This document shows, piece by piece, positions 8,375 to 15,487 of a stretch of 26,441 nt of DNA. Position 1 is the first letter of the stretch, and every line of letters begins with the position of its first letter. The stretch lies in the NCBI GenBank assembly GCA_050124735.1, contig JASFEQ010000014.1, forward strand, positions 1 to 26,441, written 5' to 3'. Under the pieces are notes generated by a model. That model worked only from the letters and a program-made list of their open reading frames with translations. It did not search any database and had not been told where the DNA came from. The stretch comes from JASFEQ01 sp050124735. GTDB lineage: Bacteria > Desulfobacterota > DSM-4660 > Desulfatiglandales > HGW-15. The translations under genes were made by a program, and so were the position numbers.

Positions 8375-8932
8375 ATGAAAAGACATATAAGACCGGTATG
8401 GGTACTCACCTTAGCTACAGCCATATTCATCTTCGCCTGTGTGACTATTAATATCTACTTCCCGGCAGAAAAGGTGGAATCCGTAGCAGGAGACATTGTG
8501 AATGATATCAGAGGCCCCGGGAGTGGTGAGGAAGAAAAACCTCAAGGCAAGGATAAGAGTTCCCTTCTCCGAAAGACTATGCTGGCCTTGACTCCCTCCC
8601 CCGTCTGGGCCCAAGAAGTGACGGACGTCTCTAACCCCACGATCCGATCGCTGAAAGAGAGGATGAGAAGTCGTTACAACCAGATGAAGCCCTATTATCA
8701 GAAAGGGATGCTAAAGGAAGGGAACAACGGCTATGTCTCCGTTGGGAGCACAACCGGTTTAGGGCTTAAGGAAAAGAGGGACCTGAACGCCTTTGTTGAT
8801 GCAGAAAACAGGGACCGAAAAACATTGTATGTGGAGGTGGCCAAGGCCCTAAAGGTACACCCCATTGACTCGGCGCAGATTGACAAGGTTGCAAAGATTT
8901 TTGCCAAGGAATGGCAAAAATCTATCAGATAA
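8375..8932 (+). CDS. DUF1318 (YdbL-family) lipoprotein, possibly fused to a YnbE-like N-terminus
   Basis: 185 residues. A hydrophobic signal (VWVLTLATAIFIFA) ends at Cys22, a plausible lipobox cysteine. The next segment, CVTINIYFPAEKVE, is like the mature N-terminus of the small lipoprotein YnbE, which carries a similar TIN-containing strand. The C-terminal 100 residues (NPTIRSLKERMRSRYNQMKP..., GLGLKEKRDLNAFVDAENRD) match the DUF1318/YdbL pattern. Enterobacteria carry ydbH-ynbE-ydbL as an operon; here an AsmA-like gene is 87 bases upstream, with a strong AGAGGAGG ribosome-binding site between. I infer a cooperating periplasmic pair in which the lipoprotein docks the AsmA-like bridge at the outer membrane. 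The YnbE resemblance is short and could be coincidental. Confidence 0.8.
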   Translation: MKRHIRPVWVLTLATAIFIFACVTINIYFPAEKVESVAGDIVNDIRGPGSGEEEKPQGKDKSSLLRKTMLALTPSPVWAQEVTDVSNPTIRSLKERMRSRYNQMKPYYQKGMLKEGNNGYVSVGSTTGLGLKEKRDLNAFVDAENRDRKTLYVEVAKALKVHPIDSAQIDKVAKIFAKEWQKSIR

Positions 8933-9027
8933 TAGATTCCTATTTACGCAAATTCTTCATCCCTCTGAGAACACATGTCACGATTACCTCGGAGTTGCTC
9001 TTCAATTTATGAAAGGGGACGAATCTG

Positions 9028-12000
9028 ATGTCGCCCAGAAGTAAGGGAAGCCAACAATCGGATGGAAAGGTGCTTCAAAATGCTGCGGGTGTGCACGATG
9101 CAACGCTCTATCACCAAATTCAGAAGGCCATTACCGCTCACTCCCATAATTGCACAAAAAACCTAGAGTGGCTCTATGCCAATATGCACCCCTACTTCTT
9201 CATTACGATGAAAGAGGAAATCGGTGCGATCGTCAATCTGGCCTCCACCCTACCCAGTGTTGTCAACAATCAAAAGAGCATACTCGCAGACCAACGGGAA
9301 AAGCTCATTGTAGCCCGCCTGGACATTCCAGGTTCCCTTTATGACACGCTTAAATCCCTCCAGGAGCGAGAGATCTCCTACGCCGAAATGCTTCACTCCT
9401 ACGGACCAGTGCCGGGCGCTGATAAGGCCCTAGAGATCCAACGGTTCGAATTCCAAAGGAAAAGCCAGGAGGAGATTACCTCGGCCACGAGAGTCACGGT
9501 TCCACGTCAAATCAAAAAAGAAGTTCTGGGCAAGCTAAAGGGCTTGTACCCAGGCTTTGACTTCAAGACATTTGATGAAGTTCTTCGCCTGATCTGGCTT
9601 AACAACGAATCCTACATCCGGATTTCCCCTCCAGAACGTATTGCTCGGCTCCTCTGGTTATACCAGCAGGGCAGGAGCCATGAGGGGCTTTATTTGGATG
9701 CAGAGCAGAAAACGGATGAGACCCCTCAGATGGAGTCCCGCATTCTATTTTCTGTAGAGAGTCCGCCGGGGATGGGTTTTTTGACCCAGGTTAGTGAGGT
9801 TTTTCAGCGGCTGAAGATTGGGGTTCAGCGCTCCTATACGCTCAACATCAGTACGGGTGTGACCCGTTACTTTCTGAGCACGCTCTACGTAAGAACTCTC
9901 GAGGACAAATTGGTGGAGAAGGACTCTGAACTCTTCCGAGAATTGAAGACAGAACTCTATAACACACAGATTCTTTCCACCACCCGGAGCACTTACAGGG
10001 AGTTTGTGGCAAACCGCATTATGACGGGAGAAGAGGCCTCTTTGACCAATGCATTTGTGGCGTTTTGTCACACAACCCTCGCCCACAGCCAACCAGACCG
10101 TTTTGATCTGGAGACCGTGAAGTCCGCCTTTCACTCAGATCCGGATTTCACGCTAAAACTTGTAAAACTATTTGAGATAAGGTTCGATCCGGAAGCCACA
10201 AAAAGAGAGGGCGCCTACAAGAAGGCATTGAGTAAAACCCTTCAAACTATCGATAGCTACAATACGGGGCACAAATATCTTGATGAGATCAGAAAAAGGA
10301 TTTTTGTAACCTGCATTCTATTCATCGACCATACCCTCAAGACCAATTTTTTTGTCCCTGAAAAACATGCCCTCGCCTTTCGATTGGATCCTGCCTATCT
10401 GAGTGAACTGGGGCACGAATTTATTGCCGATCTGCCTCAAGACACCCCTTTTCGTATCACCTTCTTCTTTGGCCGCTATGGGATGGGCTATCATATCGGG
10501 TTCTCGGACATTGCCAGGGGCGGTTGGCGTACCATCATCTGTAGAAGCCATGATGAGTTCATCACAAACACCAACACCCTCTTCCGGGAAGTTTACGTCC
10601 TTGCCCATACCCAGCATCTCAAAAACAAAGACATCTATGAGGGTGGATCTAAGCTGACCGTTATCCTTGATGCAGAGGGGGCCTATTCTGATGAGGCTGT
10701 CACGAACCGACTTTATAAGCTTCAGTACGGATTTACCAACGCTTTTCTTGATATATTTGTAACAGAGAACGGCAAAGCAAAAAACCCAAATGTGATCGAT
10801 TACTACGGCGAAGACGAGCCCATTGAACTGGGTCCCGACGAGAACATGCACGATAGCATGATCGAAGTGATCGCTCAGCAGTCCGTGAAGCGGGGATATC
10901 TTCTTGGAATGGGCATCATGTCAAGTAAACGCGTCGGGATCAATCACAAGGAATATGGGGTCACCTCTAGGGGCGTGATTAAATTTGCAGAGATCGCCAT
11001 GGGTGAACTGGATGTGGACATGCATCGAGACCCATTCTCGGTGAAGATCACAGGGGGGACAGATGGGGACGTGGCGGGCAATTGCATGCGTCTTCTATTG
11101 GAACGATGCCCACGGGTACAGATCCGGAGCATAGCTGCCGGTGCTGGTGGCCTATACGATCCAGAGGGTGTGGATCTTCCCCACCTGGGCAAGCTGGTCC
11201 TCAAGGGTGATGTGGTCGATTTCGACCCTGGGGCGCTTCACCCTGGAGGCTTTATACTCTTTCGGAAGGAACGTCGAAAAGATGGACTGCGAGAACTCCA
11301 TAAGAAAGTTGTATGCACTGACTCAGGAATCCATGAGCATTGGATCACCGCAGACGAGTTTTACAGGGAGTTCGAAGATCTTATCTTTTCCGTGTCAGCA
11401 GATCTTTTCCTTCCGTGCGGCGGAAGACCTGAGACCATTGACGAGAGCAACTGGCAAAAACTGTTTGAGAACGGTGGCGCCCCCACCGCTCGAATCATTT
11501 GTGAAGGGGCGAATTCCTACATCACCCCGGAAGCCCGTGATGAACTCCAGAGGCGAGGTATCGTTGTCCTGCGCGATGCTTCGGCCAATAAATGTGGCGT
11601 CATTTCCTCTTCTTACGAGATCATCGCCAACCTCCTTATGACCGAAAAGGAGTTCCTCACCCACAAAGAGGAGTATGTGGGAGATGTGCTCAAGATTCTA
11701 GACAAGAGGGCTGAAGAGGAGGCAAAACTCATTTTCAAGCGATATCATGAATACAGGGGTGAAGCCCTCTATACAGAGATCAGTGACGACCTCAGCAGAG
11801 AAATCAATGGGCACTATGCGAGGCTTTTTGCTCTTTTCCAGGATCAACCTGAAATCTCAGACCAATCCCTTTTCCGCAAAGTGATTCTGAATCACCTCCC
11901 TGCCTTCATCCGCCAAACCCCAAAATACAAAGCACGGGTGAAGAAATTACCACCTAAGATCAAATATGCCATTTTGGCCAGTGAAATCGCCTCTTTCATC

Positions 12001-12090
12001 GTGTACCAGGGCGGGTGGGAAGTTGATTTTATAACCAGGCTCAGAGAATACCTCAAAGAAAATCTCCTGGAGGCGAGGCTAAGCAGTTGA
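9028..12090 (+). CDS. Large NAD-dependent glutamate dehydrogenase (about 115 kDa class)
   Basis: 1020 residues, far longer than hexameric 450-residue GDH and matching the 115-kDa NAD-GDH class. The N-terminal half (to about residue 470) is a regulatory/oligomerisation region. The catalytic core contains GGSKLTVI with the likely active Lys at 542, then ITGGTDGDVAGN in the dinucleotide domain, and DASANKCGVISSSYEIIANL, a signature of the large GDHs. The reaction is reversible oxidative deamination of glutamate to 2-oxoglutarate, NADH and ammonium, usually catabolic in this class. The start ATG at 9028 follows a GAAAGGGG stretch. It precedes the GAF-ANTAR gene by 47 bases and may share a transcript. 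Other nitrogen genes nearby (asnB, glnD, GltB/GltD-like proteins) fit an amino-nitrogen setting. Confidence 0.92.
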   Translation: MSPRSKGSQQSDGKVLQNAAGVHDATLYHQIQKAITAHSHNCTKNLEWLYANMHPYFFITMKEEIGAIVNLASTLPSVVNNQKSILADQREKLIVARLDIPGSLYDTLKSLQEREISYAEMLHSYGPVPGADKALEIQRFEFQRKSQEEITSATRVTVPRQIKKEVLGKLKGLYPGFDFKTFDEVLRLIWLNNESYIRISPPERIARLLWLYQQGRSHEGLYLDAEQKTDETPQMESRILFSVESPPGMGFLTQVSEVFQRLKIGVQRSYTLNISTGVTRYFLSTLYVRTLEDKLVEKDSELFRELKTELYNTQILSTTRSTYREFVANRIMTGEEASLTNAFVAFCHTTLAHSQPDRFDLETVKSAFHSDPDFTLKLVKLFEIRFDPEATKREGAYKKALSKTLQTIDSYNTGHKYLDEIRKRIFVTCILFIDHTLKTNFFVPEKHALAFRLDPAYLSELGHEFIADLPQDTPFRITFFFGRYGMGYHIGFSDIARGGWRTIICRSHDEFITNTNTLFREVYVLAHTQHLKNKDIYEGGSKLTVILDAEGAYSDEAVTNRLYKLQYGFTNAFLDIFVTENGKAKNPNVIDYYGEDEPIELGPDENMHDSMIEVIAQQSVKRGYLLGMGIMSSKRVGINHKEYGVTSRGVIKFAEIAMGELDVDMHRDPFSVKITGGTDGDVAGNCMRLLLERCPRVQIRSIAAGAGGLYDPEGVDLPHLGKLVLKGDVVDFDPGALHPGGFILFRKERRKDGLRELHKKVVCTDSGIHEHWITADEFYREFEDLIFSVSADLFLPCGGRPETIDESNWQKLFENGGAPTARIICEGANSYITPEARDELQRRGIVVLRDASANKCGVISSSYEIIANLLMTEKEFLTHKEEYVGDVLKILDKRAEEEAKLIFKRYHEYRGEALYTEISDDLSREINGHYARLFALFQDQPEISDQSLFRKVILNHLPAFIRQTPKYKARVKKLPPKIKYAILASEIASFIVYQGGWEVDFITRLREYLKENLLEARLSS

Positions 12091-12137
12091 AAACTTGTCC
12101 TATTTCAGATACATTCTCCTAGCCTTTATTTTTCCGG

Positions 12138-12866
12138 TTGAGTCATTCTGAATCCATGGAAAAGATTGCCCCAGAAACCTACGACAAATATATCAAGGCC
12201 CTTATGGATATTAGTCGGGCCATCACATCCGATCTCTATCTGGAGGATATCCTCAAGCTCCTCGTCATGGTCACAGCAAAGGTCACCGGGGTGGAAATCT
12301 GCTCCCTCTGGCTGGTGGATGAGGATGCAGAGGGGAAAAAGATACGGCTCAAGGCCACCCAGGCCATTGATCCCGATTACGTAAAGGATAGATCTCTGAA
12401 TATGAATGAAGGTGTGGTTGGCTTTGTGGCTGCTAATAACCAGCCCCTCATTGTTGAGGACGTGCTGAAAGAACCTCGATTCAAAGAAAAGGAGATGGCC
12501 AGAAAGTTGGGCCTGGTCTCCATGGTCAGCGTGCCCATGTATGTAAAGGAGGACAAGGTCATCGGCGTTTTGAACTGTTTTACGGCGAAATCCCACAACT
12601 TCTCTGAAACAGAGGTAAATCTCATAACCACTGTGGCCAACCAAGCTGCCGTGGCCATTTTTAATACGGAGCTCATGGTCAAAGAAAAGGTGATCCAGGA
12701 GGAACTTGAGACCCGCAAACTGGTGGAGCGGGCCAAAGAGGTTCTTATGCGCCGCCGCAACATGACGGGAGAGCAGGCCTACCGCTGGATGCAGAAACGG
12801 AGCATGGACTCTCGAAAATCCATGCGCAGCGTGGCCGAAGCCGTCCTCCTCTCGGATGAGATCTGA
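12138..12866 (+). CDS. GAF-ANTAR transcription antiterminator
   Basis: About 236-242 residues. A GAF sensor domain (about residues 25-175: LVMVTAKVTGVEICSLWLVD, VSVPMYVKEDKVIGVLNC, ANQAAVAIFNTEL) joins through a coiled linker to a C-terminal ANTAR domain (about 185-240: ERAKEVLMRRRNMTGEQAYR, WMQKRSMDSRKSMRSVAEAV). ANTAR proteins such as AmiR, NasR and EutV bind tandem hairpins with hexanucleotide loops in nascent leaders and prevent terminator formation. Exactly such a leader lies 150 bases downstream (13018-13100), in front of the AOR/Hdr operon. The signal sensed by the GAF domain is unknown. The start may be TTG 12138 or ATG 12156; neither has a good ribosome-binding site. Confidence 0.9.
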   Translation: MSHSESMEKIAPETYDKYIKALMDISRAITSDLYLEDILKLLVMVTAKVTGVEICSLWLVDEDAEGKKIRLKATQAIDPDYVKDRSLNMNEGVVGFVAANNQPLIVEDVLKEPRFKEKEMARKLGLVSMVSVPMYVKEDKVIGVLNCFTAKSHNFSETEVNLITTVANQAAVAIFNTELMVKEKVIQEELETRKLVERAKEVLMRRRNMTGEQAYRWMQKRSMDSRKSMRSVAEAVLLSDEI

Positions 12867-12919
12867 ACCATCTCCTTCCCAAAGGCCCTCAAAACCACAC
12901 CGCCGCCCTAAAATCAGAA

Positions 12920-12938
12920 TTTGAAGTAGCACTTCAAA
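12920..12938. promoter_or_regulatory. Perfect palindrome TTTGAAGT-AGC-ACTTCAAA
   Basis: Two perfect 8-bp arms are separated by 3 bases. The site is 54 bases after the GAF-ANTAR stop and about 27 bases upstream of a TTGACT -35 candidate. There is no T-run after it on the plus strand, so an activator or repressor site is as likely as a terminator. The binding protein is unknown. Confidence 0.4.
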
Positions 12939-12964
12939 AACCTGAAATATTTAAGAAAAAACTC

Positions 12965-12993
12965 TTGACTTCATGGATTAGTATAGCTAAAAA
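12965..12993 (+). promoter_or_regulatory. Candidate promoter for the AOR/Hdr leader
   Basis: TTGACT at 12965-12970 is a good -35 box. A 17-base spacer leads to TAAAAA at 12988-12993, only a moderate -10 (4 of 6). Initiation near 13000 would place the whole ANTAR hairpin pair in the 5' leader. Confidence 0.35.
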
Positions 12994-13017
12994 ATAGGGT
13001 TACTTTTTTGGCTTTAC

Positions 13018-13077
13018 TAAAACTTTACACAAGGACGTGTGAGGTTTTGAGCATAGAGAGGACAAAGGCGTCTTTTC
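13018..13077 (+). promoter_or_regulatory. ANTAR-target RNA leader: two hexaloop hairpins (P1, P2)
   Basis: P1 pairs 13018-13030 with 13037-13049 (13 bp including four G-U pairs) and has the six-base loop AAGGAC at 13031-13036. P2 pairs 13056-13063 with 13070-13077 (8 bp including two G-U pairs) and has the six-base loop AAAGGC at 13064-13069. Both loops have A at position 1 and G at position 4, the known ANTAR recognition signature. P2 shares bases 13064-13077 with the 5' arm of the following terminator, so P2 and terminator exclude each other. The upstream gene encodes a GAF-ANTAR protein. Pairings were worked out by hand. Confidence 0.8.
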
Positions 13078-13108
13078 CCCTGTGGGGAAGAGGCGCCTTT
13101 AGTTTTGG
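13064..13108 (+). terminator. Regulated intrinsic terminator of the leader
   Basis: Bases 13064-13080 pair with 13084-13100 in an uninterrupted 17-bp stem (two G-U pairs) with a 3-base UGU loop. The stem ends in UUU, followed by AGUUUUGG, a moderate U-tract. Its 5' arm contains the P2 loop and the 3' strand of P2, giving an attenuation switch. In the default state the operon would be terminated; a bound ANTAR protein would stabilise P1/P2 and allow read-through. Confidence 0.8.
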
Positions 13109-13131
13109 AACTCAGTTCGCTTCGCTCACAA

Positions 13132-13163
13132 TTGGAATTTTGGAAAAGTGGAATAGTGGAACG
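13132..13163 (+). repeat. Degenerate 8-bp tandem array
   Basis: Four consecutive octamers TTGGAATT, TTGGAAAA, GTGGAATA and GTGGAACG. They are approximately complementary to the octamer array at 13300-13331, so the two flank a 136-bp non-coding core. Confidence 0.6.
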
Positions 13164-13299
13164 CTGGGTTCTGGCCTACGGCTCCGAGAGGAAAATGGGG
13201 TTATGGTCTATTGGAAAATCCCTCCTCATACGGAAGTGGAAATGCTTCGTGAATGGGCCGACTCCTATGAACCCACCAAATCCGTATGGGGGGTTTAAA

Positions 13300-13331
13300 C
13301 CACTATTCCGTTATTCCACCATTCTATTATT
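13300..13331 (+). repeat. Degenerate 8-bp tandem array, inverted relative to 13132-13163
   Basis: Octamers CCACTATT, CCGTTATT, CCACCATT and CTATTATT run without gaps. The unit is roughly the reverse complement of the octamer at 13132-13163. Confidence 0.6.
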
Positions 13332-13336
13332 CCCCG

Positions 13337-13386
13337 CCTGCCTCGCCTGCGCGAGAGCAATGGCGGGCAGGCATGTGCGAGGCAGG
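13337..13386. repeat. GC-rich nested inverted repeat
   Basis: CCTGCCTCGC (13337-13346) and GCGAGGCAGG (13377-13386) are perfect 10-bp arms. An inner copy GGCAGGC (13366-13372) can pair alternatively with GCCTGCC (13336-13342). No T-run follows. It looks like a dispersed REP-type element rather than a terminator. Confidence 0.45.
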
Positions 13387-13478
13387 AACTCATATTTCGC
13401 AAAACGTAATTATTTTCAATATCTTAGAGATGGTGTAGGATTTCCGAGACATTTATTTACTAAAAAAGGAGGATATTT

Positions 13479-15044
13479 ATGTCATTTAGTAAGCCAAATC
13501 GAAGCGCAGCAACGGTTACCACAACACGCGTTGAACCGGCACCCGTTTCCGGGATCTGTGTGACCTGTCTGGACGGGTGCGAGGGACCCTGTGAGATCGG
13601 GCGTTCTGCCCTCAAAGGGCGGGAGATGATCTATCCCCAGCCCTTCGGCAAGATCACCGCTGGGGCGGATAAGGATTACCCTGTGGATTTCTCTCACTTC
13701 AATATCCAGGGGACCTGCGTGGGGGCTGTGGGTGTTGAAGCGGACCCGGATGTGGCCACCTTCCCGGCCGTGGATTGTACGGCGGCGGTAGGCGCCGACG
13801 GGGGCATCCAAGTGGATTTCCCCATTGTTACAGGGGCTGTGGGATCCACGGATGTGGCACGAATTAATTGGGAGGATATGGCCGCAGGAGCCGCCATATC
13901 GGGTATCATTCTCGTAGCCGGAGAGAATATCTGCGGCATGGACCCGCAGGCCGAATTTCAAAACGGCAAGATTGTGAAATCGCCTGAAATGGAACGTAGG
14001 GTCAGCACATACAAAAAGTGGTATGACGGCAAGGGCGGACTTGTGGTTCAGGCCAATGTGGAAGATACAAAGCTGGGCGTACCTGAGTATGTCATCGAGA
14101 AGCTGGGTGTGGAGATCTTTGAGCTGAAATGGGGGCAAGGCGCCAAGGATATTGGTGGAGAGGTCAAACTCCCTTCCATAGAAAGGGCCATGCAACTCAA
14201 GGAGCGCGGTTATATTGTCCTGCCTGATCCCACAAATCCGGCTGCCCAGGAGGCCTTTAAGTCCGGCGGCATTTCTGATTTCGAAAGACACTCAAGACTT
14301 GGGATGGTGGAAGAGGAGTCCTTCCTCAAGGCGGTGGAGTATTTTCGCAGTGTGGGAGCAAAATATGTGACCCTCAAGACAGGTGCCTATCGTCCGGCTG
14401 ATTTAGCTCGCGCTATCAAATACTCCTCTGAGGCCAAGATAGACCTGTTGACCATTGACGGCGCAGGCGGTGGCACCGGCATGAGCCCCTGGCGAATGAT
14501 GAATGAGTGGGGGATTCCCACGGTCGAACTGGAATGCCTCACTTATCAGATGTGTGAACGCTTGGCCGCGAAAGGCGCATATATTCCGCCTATCGCTGTG
14601 GGAGGAGGGCTTTCACTGGAAGATCATATGTTCAAGGTGCTTGCTTTGGGTGCCCCCTACGTCAAAGCCGTTCTCTACGGCCGGGCCATCATGACCGCGG
14701 GTATGGTGGGCAAGACCCATGGCAAGATGATCGCCGAAAAGATGGAACTGGAAGGAGAGGATGCGGCTGATGGGTATGTGAAGCTCTTTGCCGTGGGTAG
14801 CCAATTGAGGGAGCGGTTCGGCAAGGATTTCAACGAGCTTCCACCAGGGGCCATTGGCATCTATTCTTATATTGACCGCCTGCGGCAGGGGCTTCAGCAG
14901 CTTATGGCCGGTGAGAGGAAATTTGCCCTGAAGTATATTGAACGAGGGGATCTGGTCTCCCTAACCAGGGAGGCGGCTGATGTGTCTGGTATCCCCTATG
15001 TGATGGACTCTGACAAAGAGGAAATAGACAAAATCCTAGGATGA
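13479..15044 (+). CDS. GltB-like FMN-binding protein (glutamate synthase FMN domain, atypical)
   Basis: 521 residues. The core is the FMN-binding TIM barrel of the glutamate synthase large subunit: GAGGGTGMSP (residues 328-337) is the FMN-phosphate loop, followed by IAVGGGLSLEDH and GAPYVKAVLYGRA. The glutaminase domain is absent, and the CX5CX4C [3Fe-4S] motif that normally follows the FMN loop region is not seen. Instead the N-terminus has C27, C30, C34 and C38 (CVTCLDGCEGPC), which could bind an extra 4Fe-4S cluster. It is the first gene of the operon, with a strong AAGGAGG ribosome-binding site. It probably transfers electrons between FMN and its ferredoxin neighbours; true glutamate synthesis is doubtful. 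The substrate is unknown. Confidence 0.85.
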   Translation: MSFSKPNRSAATVTTTRVEPAPVSGICVTCLDGCEGPCEIGRSALKGREMIYPQPFGKITAGADKDYPVDFSHFNIQGTCVGAVGVEADPDVATFPAVDCTAAVGADGGIQVDFPIVTGAVGSTDVARINWEDMAAGAAISGIILVAGENICGMDPQAEFQNGKIVKSPEMERRVSTYKKWYDGKGGLVVQANVEDTKLGVPEYVIEKLGVEIFELKWGQGAKDIGGEVKLPSIERAMQLKERGYIVLPDPTNPAAQEAFKSGGISDFERHSRLGMVEEESFLKAVEYFRSVGAKYVTLKTGAYRPADLARAIKYSSEAKIDLLTIDGAGGGTGMSPWRMMNEWGIPTVELECLTYQMCERLAAKGAYIPPIAVGGGLSLEDHMFKVLALGAPYVKAVLYGRAIMTAGMVGKTHGKMIAEKMELEGEDAADGYVKLFAVGSQLRERFGKDFNELPPGAIGIYSYIDRLRQGLQQLMAGERKFALKYIERGDLVSLTREAADVSGIPYVMDSDKEEIDKILG

Positions 15045-15064
15045 CCAAAAACTCTTTTTCTCGG

Positions 15065-15099
15065 TACTGTTTACTCGTTACTATTTACTCGTTACTTGC
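15065..15099 (+). repeat. Degenerate 7-bp tandem array
   Basis: Five perfect-register heptamers: TACTGTT, TACTCGT, TACTATT, TACTCGT and TACTTGC. They fill the gap between the GltB-like stop and the ribosome-binding site of the small ferredoxin. The unit matches that at 8324-8358. Confidence 0.7.
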
Positions 15100-15118
15100 T
15101 ACAGGAAAGGAGATAAGA

Positions 15119-15325
15119 ATGCTGAACGTTATTTGCAAACACAATTGTAAAGACTGTTATGCCCTCAGGGTCTGCGCTGTACATGCCATAAAAGACCAGC
15201 AGAGTTCCATTTACGTGGAAACGGACGACTGCATTGGCTGCGGTTGTTGCAAAACGGCATGCGTGGTTTTCGGTTACAAGGCCTTGGAGGACAAAACACC
15301 TGAATGGCTTAAGGGGGCGGCATAG
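15119..15325 (+). CDS. Small ferredoxin-like Fe-S protein
   Basis: 68 residues from ATG 15119, chosen because AAAGGAG lies directly upstream; an earlier in-frame ATG at 15041 would translate the heptamer array. Cys pattern: C6, C10, C13 and C19 (CKHNCKDCYALRVC), and a canonical CX2CX2CX3C at C38, C41, C44 and C48 (CIGCGCCKTAC). Two 4Fe-4S clusters are therefore possible, the second being ordinary ferredoxin type. The first motif resembles the N-terminal Cys cluster of the GltB-like protein, which it follows, so the two may be partners. It probably carries electrons between the FMN protein and AOR in the cytosol. Confidence 0.85.
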   Translation: MLNVICKHNCKDCYALRVCAVHAIKDQQSSIYVETDDCIGCGCCKTACVVFGYKALEDKTPEWLKGAA

Positions 15326-15331
15326 CAGCCA

Positions 15332-15373
15332 GTCATTGGTCTCTGGTCATTTGTCATTAGTCATTAGTTAGTA
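15332..15373 (+). repeat. Degenerate 7-bp tandem array (GTCATTN)
   Basis: Six consecutive heptamers: GTCATTG, GTCTCTG, GTCATTT, GTCATTA, GTCATTA and GTTAGTA, starting 7 bases after the ferredoxin stop codon. Confidence 0.7.
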
Positions 15374-15390
15374 TAAAGTAAAATGAAGAC

Positions 15391-15429
15391 TTAATGCGAG
15401 TCTCCCACTGACTAGGGGACTCGCATTGA
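15391..15429 (+). promoter_or_regulatory. Strong hairpin in the AOR upstream spacer
   Basis: AATGCGAGTC (15393-15402) pairs perfectly with GACTCGCATT (15418-15427). Two further outer pairs and an inner CCC/GGG after a bulged T leave an 8-base loop, ACTGACTA. No U-run follows, so it is more likely an mRNA-processing, stabilising or regulatory structure than a terminator. It sits about 60 bases before the AOR start. Confidence 0.5.
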
Positions 15430-15487
15430 CGTTTCCATCAATGCTTTTCCATTAATGTAAAATCGCCCAAAGAAGTGAGGATATTCT

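Larger units (their letters stand above)
12867..13478. other. 612-bp non-coding region holding the ANTAR leader and repeat arrays
   Basis: No gene is supported. In order it holds a perfect palindrome (12920-12938), a candidate promoter (12965-12993), the dual-hexaloop leader and terminator (13018-13105), octamer arrays (13132-13163 and 13300-13331), a GC-rich inverted repeat (13337-13386) and an AAGGAGG ribosome-binding site (13466-13472) for the GltB-like gene. The two frames open across it (13008-13298 and 13105-13563) read as repeat translation. Confidence 0.75.

Noticed and set aside
13008..13563. Frames 13008-13298 and 13105-13563 as genes
   Set aside because: They run through the terminator hairpin and octamer repeats, lack ribosome-binding sites and show no recognisable domain.
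15041..15118. Earlier ATG for the small ferredoxin
   Set aside because: It overlaps the GltB-like stop and would translate the heptamer array; AAAGGAG sits directly before ATG 15119.
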